From positions 251,460 through 315,459 of the forward strand of contig NZ_KB895376.1 in NCBI RefSeq assembly GCF_000374825.1: 64,000 nt of DNA. Reading direction: 5' to 3'. The position numbers were made by a program, and so were the translations under genes. How positions within the stretch are numbered: position 1 is the stretch's first letter; every line of letters begins with the position of its first letter. The notes under the pieces are model-generated. The model saw nothing but the letters and a program-made list of their open reading frames with translations, did no database searches and had not been told where the DNA came from. Below are positions 26,511 through 35,455 of the stretch, in pieces. Origin of the DNA: Paenibacillus sanguinis 2301083 = DSM 16941. Lineage in GTDB: Bacteria > Bacillota > Bacilli > Paenibacillales > Paenibacillaceae.

Positions 26511-27632
26511 TCACTTTCGTAGAAATTCGGCAATTTTCTGCGCCGGCACCCGCGCCTCCCGCTTCAGTGCATGAATCTGCGCCTCACGAGTCTTGCGCCA
26601 GGCTTCAGCTTCTTGCAGAAGACGTTCGCCTTCCGCTGCCAGAATTCTCGGGTCCAGGTCCTCCGTTGTCCCTACCGGAACACTGTTAATCCGGCCAAGA
26701 AAATGATCAATCTTCGGATCATAGGAGATGCCGAGCAATGGAATTTGCTGAGAAGCAGCATAGATCAGACTGTGCAGCCTCATCCCCACCAGCAGGCTGC
26801 AGCGGCTCACTTCCCGCAGCATCTCCTGCGGGTGCTCTGCTTCTGACGCAATGCTTACCTTGCAGCCACGTTCTTTCACATTTCCAAGTCGCTCCATTAC
26901 GAAGCGGGAAGCTTCATCGTCACCAGGAAAATGAAAAGGAAGAAAGCGGATATGCACCGGCCTACGGCGGCAGAGCAGCGCAAGCCCTTCGGCGAGCTGC
27001 GTAAGATCCGTTCGCTCCCCATTCCAGAAACGAACAGATACACCCACTATAGGCAACTCATCCGGAGTTGGCTTCTCAGGATCGCCTTCCTCCAGAACAA
27101 GTCCCATCACCGGGTCGGGGACTACCTGTACAGCATCCTTGCCGCGGATTCCCATCTCGCGAAGCAATGCGGCGGATTCCGTATCCCGCACCGAGATGTA
27201 GTCACAGCGACGAAAAACCGATGCGATGAATGGGCAGAACATCTTCCGATGCACCGGTCCAATCCCTTGAGCATAGACAAAGGTTGGCTTGCCCATCCAT
27301 TGCGCTAGCTTGATAATCCCCAAATAATAAGGGATTGACTTCAAGCCTGTCGCATCCTGGAGCAAGCTGCCGCCGCCGCTGATCAGACCGTCACTGTTCT
27401 TTATAGCCTTCCTTACCTCACCGAATTTCATCCGGTGTACAGACTCCACCCCATAAGTACGGCTTGTCCATTCCGGATCAATGGACAGGACCACAGGCTT
27501 GATGTCCACTCCGGACGTCAGACCCTCTTCCTCCAAGGCAAGCAGAATAGACTCCAGCACCGCTTCGTCCCCGCTGTTGCGAAACCCGTAATACCCCGAC
27601 AGAACTATGGTTTTAGCAGTCGTGGCGACCAT
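26511..27632 (-). CDS. csaB: Polysaccharide pyruvyl transferase
   Basis: About 373 residues of the CsaB family. The N-terminus has the typical VLSGYYGFRNSGDEAVLESI, and further blocks include VSVRFW near residue 195, a conserved MRLHSLIYA block near 275 and SYDPKI near 294. CsaB adds ketal pyruvate to the ManNAc of secondary wall polymer, which SLH domains recognise, and an SLH protein is encoded four genes downstream. The start at 27632 has AAAGGTG 9 bases upstream; a GTG at 27644 is the alternative. It overlaps the end of the DUF5693 gene by 28 bases and is translationally linked to it and to tagA. Confidence 0.93.
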   Translation of the reverse strand: MVATTAKTIVLSGYYGFRNSGDEAVLESILLALEEEGLTSGVDIKPVVLSIDPEWTSRTYGVESVHRMKFGEVRKAIKNSDGLISGGGSLLQDATGLKSIPYYLGIIKLAQWMGKPTFVYAQGIGPVHRKMFCPFIASVFRRCDYISVRDTESAALLREMGIRGKDAVQVVPDPVMGLVLEEGDPEKPTPDELPIVGVSVRFWNGERTDLTQLAEGLALLCRRRPVHIRFLPFHFPGDDEASRFVMERLGNVKERGCKVSIASEAEHPQEMLREVSRCSLLVGMRLHSLIYAASQQIPLLGISYDPKIDHFLGRINSVPVGTTEDLDPRILAAEGERLLQEAEAWRKTREAQIHALKREARVPAQKIAEFLRK

Positions 27633-29623
27633 TTGCTCCAGCACCTTTCAATGATTTGCCAAGCCAGTACGGCAAGCAAGCCTACCACCAGCCCCAACCC
27701 CAACCCCAGTACACCGCGAATCAAGGACAGGACGGCGGGAGTGTGAATATGCGCAAATGTATCCACCATCGATAATTGACCCATAACCGCCAGAATCATG
27801 GCGAACAGCGGCCAACGATAACGACAGGCTGCAAAGATGCCAACGATGAATAACGGATGCGCGAGCAAAAATTCCTTATTGCGAGGACGTACGCCAAAGG
27901 CATTCTCCAGGAAAGATCGGAAAGCAGCTTCCCCAGGCAACAGCGTTCCCGCATTCCCGGTACGGGATAAATAATATAAGGCGGCTACGCCCAGAACTGC
28001 AGCGATCGCAACCCACAATACTGTAATCGGCATCCGCAACCAATTGCGAAGCTCCTCCGCTACGGAATTGCCACGGTACAGAAATACATAAATGGCAATG
28101 AGCAAAATCGGGGCCAGATGCAGCAAACCGACACCACGGAATTGGCTCAGCACCAAACTATAAGTAATGTTATTCAGCAGAGCAATTACAAAAGGTACAG
28201 CAGCAAGCGACAATACCGAGGTTTTCAAATACAAAACGAGAGTATGGGTCAGTCGGCGTGCCCCTGTCATATCCGGGTGCTTTTCCCGAAGCTCCTCTAC
28301 CTTGCGAATAGCCAGCACCATAGCAATGGTTGGCGCACTAATCGCAGTAAACAGGGCAAGCGCCTGTTCCAACAGATCGGGACGGAGAATATACAACCCG
28401 CCTGAGCCGATCAAGCCAAGGATAAAGGAAGCTAGGGTTAACGAAGGTGTGAAGCACGATATCAGTAACGCAATGAATGCCACACCTCCCAGCACAACCA
28501 ATACCTTCAAATAAGTTTGCCAGCTTGCGTCATGTACTGTAAATGCTTCAGCAGGAGCAAACTCGAACCCGTTATTTTCAATACGCTGAACCGCATTCCC
28601 CGGAGCCTGCAACGAACGAACCAAGTTCTCGATGGGGTTCGTAATTGCCGCTTTGCCAGCATCCTTGGAAGCAGATGCATTAAGATACACCATCCGGATA
28701 TTCCGGTCCTTTGTCGCCAGAACGAACCGATCCGCTAACGTTTCCGGGCTTTGGACTGCTTCGCCGTCAGTCACTGAATGAAGACGAACCACGTTGTAGT
28801 CTGTAAGATAAGCGAGGGTATTAAACCCCTTCTGCGGTGTCTTCAGCCCCTCAATGACCACAATGCCCAGCTTATGCTCGTTCAACAAACTGGCAAAGGC
28901 TTGCAAGCTGTTCTTCGCCTCATCCTCATTAAATCCCTTCACGGATTCGCCATCAAACAAAATACGCGTAACCCCATGTTCGGCAAAGAAGGCTAGCTGC
29001 TCATTCAACGCCTCCTGATCATAAGGTGCGTTGTCGGACAATCGGGGGAGAATATGGAAGCCTTTATCCTGAAGCATCGAGAATGCAATCGGATCCAGCG
29101 GCAAGGGCTTCATCAACGCTTCCTCAATACCCATGCCGATAACCAGTCCAGCCTGATCCTGATAACTCCAGTTAGCTACCGTTACATCGAATCGGCCAAA
29201 TGCTTCTCTAATCATGGAACTTAATTGTTCTTCATTCGCCTGACTCGTAAACGCAATATAGGTGTAATTGCCATCAGGTGATATGACACTCTGGTTCAGC
29301 TTGGCCGCTTCCAGCGAGCTAAAAACCATAATCCGCCGCGCCTTCGACAATTCATCCAGCGTGCTTTCGAACATGGCCATCGTTGTCACGCCAGCTTCCT
29401 TCAATCGGTCCAGTTGCTCATCCATAAAGGTTGCTGGATCTGCTTGATAGGACGAAATATCCACCAAGGCCCGATAATTAAAGACAAACTCCACTTTATT
29501 TGCAGATGAATCTGTCTGTACCCGTTGTACGATTACTGGCAAAGATGCCAATATTCCCACGATCACTAAAACCCACAACCATTTGCGGGAGCCGTTATTC
29601 CATCGTTGCCAACTCTGAATCAC
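27605..29623 (-). CDS. DUF5693 family membrane protein
   Basis: A 672-residue protein. One helix near residues 14-32 anchors it, and a large extracytoplasmic region (about 33-375), organised like a TIM-barrel domain, follows (FNYRALVDISSY, VTTMAMFESTLDEL, HGVTRILFDGE). Then come about eight membrane helices in the C-terminal 290 residues. Proteins of this family regularly sit next to csaB in Bacillales, so a role in making, moving or modifying the wall polymer is reasonable, but no reaction is known. It overlaps csaB and follows pgcA by 24 bases, so it belongs to the same operon. Confidence 0.85.
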   Translation of the reverse strand: MIQSWQRWNNGSRKWLWVLVIVGILASLPVIVQRVQTDSSANKVEFVFNYRALVDISSYQADPATFMDEQLDRLKEAGVTTMAMFESTLDELSKARRIMVFSSLEAAKLNQSVISPDGNYTYIAFTSQANEEQLSSMIREAFGRFDVTVANWSYQDQAGLVIGMGIEEALMKPLPLDPIAFSMLQDKGFHILPRLSDNAPYDQEALNEQLAFFAEHGVTRILFDGESVKGFNEDEAKNSLQAFASLLNEHKLGIVVIEGLKTPQKGFNTLAYLTDYNVVRLHSVTDGEAVQSPETLADRFVLATKDRNIRMVYLNASASKDAGKAAITNPIENLVRSLQAPGNAVQRIENNGFEFAPAEAFTVHDASWQTYLKVLVVLGGVAFIALLISCFTPSLTLASFILGLIGSGGLYILRPDLLEQALALFTAISAPTIAMVLAIRKVEELREKHPDMTGARRLTHTLVLYLKTSVLSLAAVPFVIALLNNITYSLVLSQFRGVGLLHLAPILLIAIYVFLYRGNSVAEELRNWLRMPITVLWVAIAAVLGVAALYYLSRTGNAGTLLPGEAAFRSFLENAFGVRPRNKEFLLAHPLFIVGIFAACRYRWPLFAMILAVMGQLSMVDTFAHIHTPAVLSLIRGVLGLGLGLVVGLLAVLAWQIIERCWSKWSPRLLKP

Positions 29624-29647
29624 TAAGGTACCTCCTCAAAATGTTTC

Positions 29648-31369
29648 CTAACGGTCTACCCGGGCAAGCACTTCCCGCTGCATCGCTTCCAGTCTGGCCT
29701 TGGCATCCTCATTTGATGTTCCTCGCACACCGAAGTAAAATTTAATTTTCGGCTCCGTGCCGGAAGGACGCAAGCAGAACCACGAGCCATCCGTCAGCAA
29801 AAACTTCAAAACATCGCCCTTTGGCAGTCCATCAAGGCCTAGCGTGTAATCAAGCACATTGGCCACACGGATACCGGCAACCTCCTGAAGTGGCGTAGAA
29901 CGGAACTCCTCCATCAATGAGTTGATTTGCGCCAGACCGTCCTTGCCCTTCAATGTACGGGAAGCCAGTGTTTCCCGGTAGTAGCCAAACTGGGCATACA
30001 GTTCCTCAAGAACATCCAGCAGCGTTTTCCCTTGGCGCTTGTAGTAAGCTGCCGCTTCGCAAAACAGCATAGAGGCCACGATAGCATCTTTGTCCCGGGC
30101 ATAATTCCCGGCCAGATAACCATAGCTTTCCTCATAACCGAACAAATAAGTATAATCTCCGCTGACTTCAAACTCGTTCATCTTCTCGCCGATATATTTG
30201 AAGCCTGTCAGCGTATTAAACACTTCTATTCCATAGTGGCGGGCAATAACAGCCCCTAGCTCACTGGTTACGATTGTTTTCACTACAGCCCCATGCTCCG
30301 GCAACGTTCCCGCTTCCTTCATTTGGCTAAGTACATAGTAAACGAGCAAGGAGCCAGATTGGTTACCTGTCAGAATTTCATATTCTCCATCTGCCGTTCT
30401 TACAACAGCTCCCATCCGGTCGGCATCAGGATCGGTGCCAATGAGCAGGTCAGCCCCCACCTGCTTGCCCAGTTCAATAGCCATAGTAAAGGCTTCCCGT
30501 TCTTCCGGGTTCGGGGACTTAACGGTAGGGAAATCGCCGTCAGGCAGCTCCTGCTCCTTCACAATATGAACCTGGGTAAAGCCGATCTTCTCCAATACGC
30601 GCCGCACCGGCAAATTCCCGGTTCCATGCAATGGAGTGAAGACTACCACCACGTCCTTGGCAGCCCCTGCGGCCATAAGCTCACGGTTCACGCTAGTGCT
30701 TGCCACCACTTCCGCAAATGCCTCGTCTTCAGCTTCTCCAAGCCAAACAAGCATTCCCTTGGTCTCGGCTTCTTCACGGCCCAGACGTTTCACTTGCGCA
30801 AATGAGGAAATGGCCTGAATCCGCTCAATGACCTCCTCCGCCTCATGCGGCACCAACTGTCCCCCGGTGGCATTGTATACTTTGTAGCCATTGTATTCAG
30901 GCGGGTTATGACTTGCCGTAATAACGATACCGCCAGTAGCGCCGAGATCACGCACACTGAAGGACAACTGCGGCGTTGGGCGCAACGATGGGAATAGCTT
31001 GGCTACAATGCCGTTACCGGCCAATACCAAGGCAGCTTCCAGTGCAAACTCCGGCGAGAAATGGCGGCAATCATGAGCGATCACAACCGAAGGTTGGCCA
31101 GCCTTGCCTGCATGTGCCCGTAAAATATAATCCGCAAAGCCCTGGGAGGCCCGCGCTACCGTATAGCGATTCATGCGATTGCTGCCCGCACCGATAACAC
31201 CACGCAGCCCTCCTGTACCGAACTCTAAATCCCGATAAAACCGATCTTCCAGTTCTACCGGGTTCGTCTTCTCCAAGTCACGTAATTCCTGTTTGGTCTC
31301 TTCATCAATAGACGGATCTTGCAACCATCCTTCTACTTTCTCCAGAACGGCTTGGCTGATTTCTGTCAT
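29648..31369 (-). CDS. pgcA: Phosphoglucomutase / phosphomannomutase family enzyme
   Basis: A 573-residue alpha-D-phosphohexomutase. It has the phosphoserine loop GIVITASHNPPEYNGYKVY (Ser near residue 146), the metal loop GTDPDADRMGAV, the sugar loop FGYEESYGYLAG and the phosphate-binding RPSGTEPKIKFY. It interconverts glucose-6-phosphate and glucose-1-phosphate (possibly mannose phosphates), feeding UDP-glucose and wall polymers. The length matches B. subtilis PgcA. It leads the operon with DUF5693, csaB and tagA, which fits a cell-envelope sugar supply role. Confidence 0.95.
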   Translation of the reverse strand: MTEISQAVLEKVEGWLQDPSIDEETKQELRDLEKTNPVELEDRFYRDLEFGTGGLRGVIGAGSNRMNRYTVARASQGFADYILRAHAGKAGQPSVVIAHDCRHFSPEFALEAALVLAGNGIVAKLFPSLRPTPQLSFSVRDLGATGGIVITASHNPPEYNGYKVYNATGGQLVPHEAEEVIERIQAISSFAQVKRLGREEAETKGMLVWLGEAEDEAFAEVVASTSVNRELMAAGAAKDVVVVFTPLHGTGNLPVRRVLEKIGFTQVHIVKEQELPDGDFPTVKSPNPEEREAFTMAIELGKQVGADLLIGTDPDADRMGAVVRTADGEYEILTGNQSGSLLVYYVLSQMKEAGTLPEHGAVVKTIVTSELGAVIARHYGIEVFNTLTGFKYIGEKMNEFEVSGDYTYLFGYEESYGYLAGNYARDKDAIVASMLFCEAAAYYKRQGKTLLDVLEELYAQFGYYRETLASRTLKGKDGLAQINSLMEEFRSTPLQEVAGIRVANVLDYTLGLDGLPKGDVLKFLLTDGSWFCLRPSGTEPKIKFYFGVRGTSNEDAKARLEAMQREVLARVDR

Positions 31370-31392
31370 CGCTGGTTCTCCTCCTTAACCTG

Positions 31393-31815
31393 TTAAGACA
31401 AAGCAAACATAATTTCGCCTTCGGCGACGATCTTATCTTCTACCTTAGCTACGGCCCGGCCTTTGCCAATCGAGCCTTTCATACGAATGATATCGACCTC
31501 AAGGCGCAACGTATCCCCCGGGAAGACTTGTCCACGGAAACGGAATCCGTCCAGTCCGGCCAAGAGGCCAATCTTTCCCCGATTGCTTTCCACATTTAAC
31601 ATAGCTACAGCTCCAACCTGAGCAAGCGCCTCAGTAATCAGTACACCAGGCATTACCGGAAAGCCGGGAAAATGCCCGGTAAAAAAAGGCTCATTAATCG
31701 TTACATTTTTAATCCCGACAGCACGCTTTCCTTCCTCCAATTCAATAATCCGGTCCACCAGCAGGAAGGGAGGACGATGAGGCAAAATCTCCTGAATTTC
31801 ATTTGTATTCAACAT
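31393..31815 (-). CDS. fabZ: 3-hydroxyacyl-[ACP] dehydratase
   Basis: A 140-residue hot-dog-fold enzyme of fatty-acid elongation, which dehydrates beta-hydroxyacyl-ACP. The active-site block [20 protein letters not shown] (catalytic His near 48 and Glu near 62) and the N-terminal [14 protein letters not shown] are typical. AAAGGAGAAA lies before the ATG. It is 23 bases upstream of pgcA. In B. subtilis fabZ likewise follows flhO and flhP. A fragment of the GTTCAAAAAGTC repeat family lies 55-95 bases upstream. Confidence 0.97.
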   Translation of the reverse strand: MLNTNEIQEILPHRPPFLLVDRIIELEEGKRAVGIKNVTINEPFFTGHFPGFPVMPGVLITEALAQVGAVAMLNVESNRGKIGLLAGLDGFRFRGQVFPGDTLRLEVDIIRMKGSIGKGRAVAKVEDKIVAEGEIMFALS

Positions 31816-31870
31816 ATGTATTTCTCCTTTCAGTTCATTGTATCCGGCATCATGGTTTTCAATCTGACCC

Positions 31871-31908
31871 GTTTCGTGATCAACAGATGACTTTTTGAAC
31901 TACCTTTC
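31871..31908 (-). repeat. Fragment of the GTTCAAAAAGTC repeat family
   Basis: Read on the minus strand, GGTAGTTCAAAAAGTC is followed by a segment containing TTGATCACGAA. It matches the left end of the element at 51031 with a few substitutions. It lies upstream of fabZ, within its likely leader. Confidence 0.6.
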
Positions 31909-31950
31909 AAAGTGAATAAAAACGGCAGGTTCCGGTCACACTGTAATTAT

Positions 31951-32034
31951 CCTTCGCCTCTGCAGAAGCGAAGGTTAAGATAAGGGGCTTATCCGCAAAC
32001 GACCGCATGTCGTTTACAGATAAAGCCCTTTTTT
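31951..32034 (+). terminator. Two hairpins ending in a plus-strand T-run
   Basis: CCTTCGC/GCGAAGG (31951-31974) is followed by a long stem. That stem pairs GGGCTTATC with GATAAAGCCC and AAACGAC with GTCGTTT, and it ends in TTTTTT on the plus strand. No plus-strand gene precedes it. It may be a small RNA, or it may simply block transcripts from both sides. Confidence 0.5.
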
Positions 32035-32141
32035 CACATACAGTCCCCCATCATTATACATTTTCCGCGCCTAAAAAGAAAACTCCTATCGGTCGAATTA
32101 CTGTCCGATTACTTGGCCTTAAAACCTGCAGAAATAGTAAA

Positions 32142-32174
32142 CGGCCTCAGTCCGAAAAATAGAACCTGAGGCCG
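32142..32174 (-). terminator. Hairpin after the 347-residue stalk-domain gene
   Basis: CGGCCTCAG (32142-32150) is exactly inverted at 32166-32174, 50 bases past the stop. The minus strand continues TTTACTATTT, a moderate T-rich tail. Confidence 0.75.
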
Positions 32175-32224
32175 TGCTACTATTTGTAGTATTTATTTCA
32201 GTTAATTATTGCAACAATTGTGAA

Positions 32225-33268
32225 TTAGTTAGAAAAATCATCTAATCTGCTGCTTGTTTTGTCTTCATCGTAAATATAGCCATTGATATCAGCATCATCA
32301 TATTCATCTTCAATATCATCTATGATGGCTTTCTTAAAGCTACTTTTTCTGCTGCTGCTCAAGCCTTCCCAATCTTTTCTGTCAACATAAATTTTTACAG
32401 TAATATCATCTTCGTCACCGGATAGCTTGATGTCAAAATCGACACTTTGATAAGTTCCATAATCATCATTCAAGTCGTCTTCAAGATCCCCCAAATCACT
32501 AGAGCTGGAAGACTTATCCTTCAGACTTGCCGTGCCGGAGGATGTTACAGAAATGGTGGAAAGCGTATTGGAATTTCTATCATTACGAACCGTGCCAGAA
32601 ATCTTTACAGATTTATAAGAATCATAGATTTCATCTACAATATCTTGAATAAAGCTCTTCTTCTGACTGTTTGATAAATCGTTCCAGCCCTTCTCATCTA
32701 CATTCACACGAAGCGTGACATTTCTTTCATTCCCACTCAACACAATTTCAGCTTCTGTGCTTTTATAGTCACCATAATCATGGTTCAGATCATCTTCCAG
32801 ATCATCCAGATCAACATCGTCTTTGTCATTCGCCTTTTTCTGCAAGTCTTCTTTTTCTTTCTTCAATTGTTCAATCATAGCATCTTTGGAAGCTGCTTCG
32901 GACTTGGCTGCAGCAAGCTGCTGACTTAACGAATTGATTTGATTATTCAGCGACGTAACCGTACTTTGGTCTATCGTAATCCCATTATCCACGATGACTA
33001 CCCGTTTATTGGCGGAATCCCACGACACCTTCTTATCCAGTGCAGTGCCCACCATACGAAGAGGCAAATAGGTCGTACCATTAATCATAAACGGTTCAGT
33101 AGCAGCATCTGATGGCAAGATAGTACCGTTATAAACGATGGAAATATCATTATACACCGCTTTAATCGTCTTAGTAGCTTTCGCGGCATATACAGGATTA
33201 GTAAGAGCAGCTCCGGAAATGGTTAAAGCTAATGCGGTACTCAGGATGATTGCTTTTTTGAATCTCAT
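32225..33268 (-). CDS. Secreted protein with N-terminal stalk domain and two repeats
   Basis: A 347-residue protein. After a signal peptide (FKKAIILSTALALTISGAAL) comes half of a copper-amine-oxidase-like stalk domain (YLPLRMVGTALDKKVSWDS, about 70-88). A coiled coil (about 105-150) and two copies of a module of roughly 85 residues follow, each with 'LDDLEDDLN.DYG.Y.S...DI.LSG.E.' and 'V...V...W..LS.S.K.SF...I.D'. I do not recognise the repeat family. The gene is monocistronic, lying between the EpuA-like gene and a terminator. Confidence 0.8.
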   Translation of the reverse strand: MRFKKAIILSTALALTISGAALTNPVYAAKATKTIKAVYNDISIVYNGTILPSDAATEPFMINGTTYLPLRMVGTALDKKVSWDSANKRVVIVDNGITIDQSTVTSLNNQINSLSQQLAAAKSEAASKDAMIEQLKKEKEDLQKKANDKDDVDLDDLEDDLNHDYGDYKSTEAEIVLSGNERNVTLRVNVDEKGWNDLSNSQKKSFIQDIVDEIYDSYKSVKISGTVRNDRNSNTLSTISVTSSGTASLKDKSSSSSDLGDLEDDLNDDYGTYQSVDFDIKLSGDEDDITVKIYVDRKDWEGLSSSRKSSFKKAIIDDIEDEYDDADINGYIYDEDKTSSRLDDFSN

Positions 33269-33389
33269 TTTTGGCTTAATCTCCTTTTCTTAAAATATAG
33301 TAATAAAACATATGATTAAAAATCATATAAAATTATTCTAACATTGAATTGGAGAGAGAAGCAACCCGCCTTAACTCCCCCCCTTAAAA

Positions 33390-33599
33390 CTAAGGGGCAA
33401 ATACCAGATCAAATACATGACGCCAGGTGGACCAATTCCAAATCTCCGACGGGTCCTGCTTGCCGAAGACAACATAGCCGACGAATGCACCTCCGACCAA
33501 AGCCAGTACAAGAATCAGCAATATAACGACGATGCGCAGGATCGCAACCCACGTCGCACGACTCACTACCGGTTCATTCTCATCTTTACTCATGCCCAA
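33390..33599 (-). CDS. EpuA-like small membrane protein
   Basis: A 69-residue protein with one membrane helix (ILRIVVILLILVLALVGGAF, about residues 21-40) and a conserved tail (YVVFGKQDPSEIWNWSTWRH). It matches the EpuA family, which databases label 'DNA-directed RNA polymerase subunit beta', although the sequence shows only a membrane-anchored peptide. It starts 5 bases after the flhP stop and is probably co-translated with it. Its role is not established. Confidence 0.75.
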   Translation of the reverse strand: MGMSKDENEPVVSRATWVAILRIVVILLILVLALVGGAFVGYVVFGKQDPSEIWNWSTWRHVFDLVFAP

Positions 33600-33604
33600 A
33601 CCAC

Positions 33605-34426
33605 CTATCCGCGCAAGTTGTTGGCCAGGCCCATCATCGTCTCACCAGAAGTTAATGCCCGGGCCGCCAATTGGTACGCGCGCTGCACCTGCACCATCTC
33701 AGCCATTTCATCAGTCAAATTTACGTTAGATTGCTCCAGCACACCCTGACGCACACGTGCTTGACGGTCCTCCGGAAGGGTTAGCGTATCCACCAGCGCA
33801 TCTGCTGCTTCCACTCCGCCAGGCAGAACAAACAGGTTTTCCCCTCTTTGCTCAAGTACTTCCGGCCGTTGTGGAGTGAGCAAGGCAATTCGGCCAAGAG
33901 GAGTGATCCCCTCTCCTTCTGTAGCAAAAATATTCCCTTGTTCATCAATACTTAGCGCTGCATTAGCAGCAAAGGTAATCGGTTCAGCCTCTGCATTAAG
34001 CAATACATAACCTTGATTATTCATCAGAAAAGCGGCTTCCCCATCCTCCGGATCGGGCTGGACATGGAAATTCCCCGCCCGAGTATAGACCACGTTGCCA
34101 TCTGGAGTCAGAGCACTGAACAGGGCATTCCCTTCAATCGCCAAATCGGTAAAGTTTCCGGTCTCCTTAAAGGAGCCTTGTACAAAATTCAACCCTATAT
34201 GCGACATTCTCGAGCCAAAGCCAAGGTTAAAGCCCAATGGCGTTGACCGGCCAGGTAAGGATAAATCGGCAGTATGACCCTGTACCTGGGTCAAGGTATC
34301 CTCAAAGCTGGCTTCCTTGCGTTTATAACCTACCGTATTCACATTGGCTATATTATCAGCGAGCAAATCCAGCCGTTGCTGTATCCCGCTCATGGTTACC
34401 ATCGCACTAACGACGGAGTTATTCAT
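33605..34426 (-). CDS. flhP: Flagellar hook-basal body protein FlhP
   Basis: A 273-residue FlgG-family protein: N-terminal rod motif LADNIANVNTVGYKRKEASF, the central domain of rod and hook proteins (DLAIEGNALFSALTPDG, TRAGNF) and C-terminal SNVNLTDEMAEMVQVQRAYQ. Such proteins polymerise into the flagellar rod outside the membrane. It is downstream of flhO and mbl, away from any large flagellar cluster, the same arrangement as B. subtilis flhO-flhP. In B. subtilis flhO-flhP is transcribed by sigma-D; no such promoter was identified here. Confidence 0.93.
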   Translation of the reverse strand: MNNSVVSAMVTMSGIQQRLDLLADNIANVNTVGYKRKEASFEDTLTQVQGHTADLSLPGRSTPLGFNLGFGSRMSHIGLNFVQGSFKETGNFTDLAIEGNALFSALTPDGNVVYTRAGNFHVQPDPEDGEAAFLMNNQGYVLLNAEAEPITFAANAALSIDEQGNIFATEGEGITPLGRIALLTPQRPEVLEQRGENLFVLPGGVEAADALVDTLTLPEDRQARVRQGVLEQSNVNLTDEMAEMVQVQRAYQLAARALTSGETMMGLANNLRG

Positions 34427-34468
34427 ACCGCACCTCCTGTTATAAGCAATCTACATATTATACACGGC

Positions 34469-35365
34469 TTATACACGGCCAATTTCATTAACCGCTTTAT
34501 CCAAACTCTTATCGTAATATTGAATTACCTTCTGATTCGATTCATAAGCCCGTTGAGCCGTCATGAGATCAACCATCGATTGGGCTGTACTCACATTGGA
34601 TACTTCCAGGAATCTTTGCCGCACCTCTGCTGCATCCTCTTCGGTCAAAGGGCGTACGCCAGCGGCTTGCTCATTGTCAACACGGTAGACCCCCTGTCCT
34701 TCCCGGACCAATTGATGAGGCTGCTCCACAATGCTAATCCCCAGGGTAGCAATGTCAATCTGTAACCCCATAGTGTCGACTCCTGTCAAATTCCCTGCAC
34801 CATCACTAGTTAAAGTATCAACCGCTACGTCAACAGGCAAAATGATAGGGGCACCATCTACATCAAGCACCTGGTACCCCGCAGAGGTTCGTAGCTCGCC
34901 TTGTGCATTTATTTGAAAGGTGCCATCTCGCGTATAGCGAACATTGCCTTCCTGATCTTCCACAGCAAAAAATGCCTGGGGCTGGTAAATTACTTCGCCA
35001 TTCTCAGTCACAAACTTCCCGGAAGCATCAAAAGTAATCGCCTCTCCAGTCGCCGGATCAAGCCGACTAAGTCTGGAAATCAAGGCAAAGTCGGTCAGTT
35101 TGCCGGTCTCCTCCAGATCCCCTTGCGCAAACGAGGCAAGGCTCTCCTCCGCAAACACTCCGTTCATGAGCTTTCCGATAGCACGCTGTCCACCCGTCTG
35201 CTGATCTCCAACCAAGGAAATCAACATTTCGGGAAAAGAATGGGCTACTGTGTTCACCTGCTTATAACCCGGGGTATTCAAATTGGCAATATTCTGCGTC
35301 ACCGTATCGTGACGCCGCTGCTCCATTAGCATACCGGAAGCTGCGGTATAGAGACCTCTTAACAT
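34469..35365 (-). CDS. flhO: Flagellar hook-basal body protein FlhO
   Basis: A 298-residue FlgG/FlhO-family protein beginning LRGLYTAASGMLMEQRRHDT and TQNIANLNTPGYKQVN, with the central 'YTRDGTFQINAQGELRTSAG' block and C-terminal SNVSTAQSMVDLMTAQRAYE. It is paralogous to the downstream flhP, 42 bases away. Together they form the distal rod of the flagellum. The gene follows mbl by 90 bases. Confidence 0.93.
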   Translation of the reverse strand: MLRGLYTAASGMLMEQRRHDTVTQNIANLNTPGYKQVNTVAHSFPEMLISLVGDQQTGGQRAIGKLMNGVFAEESLASFAQGDLEETGKLTDFALISRLSRLDPATGEAITFDASGKFVTENGEVIYQPQAFFAVEDQEGNVRYTRDGTFQINAQGELRTSAGYQVLDVDGAPIILPVDVAVDTLTSDGAGNLTGVDTMGLQIDIATLGISIVEQPHQLVREGQGVYRVDNEQAAGVRPLTEEDAAEVRQRFLEVSNVSTAQSMVDLMTAQRAYESNQKVIQYYDKSLDKAVNEIGRV

Positions 35366-35455
35366 GGCCTTCCCTCCAAACCATCTATATATTCAGCTCA
35401 TTCAGTTACATTCAGCGCCCTTGCGAGCCGGATCATTTCTTTATATATCGGCGAA

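Larger units (their letters stand above)
31816..32224. other. Gene-free region between the 347-residue stalk protein and fabZ
   Basis: This 409-base gap contains the terminator of the upstream gene (32142-32174), a strong hairpin with a plus-strand T-run (31984-32034), a small hairpin (31951-31974) and a fragment of a dispersed repeat (31871-31908). I see no coding sequence. Confidence 0.7.
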
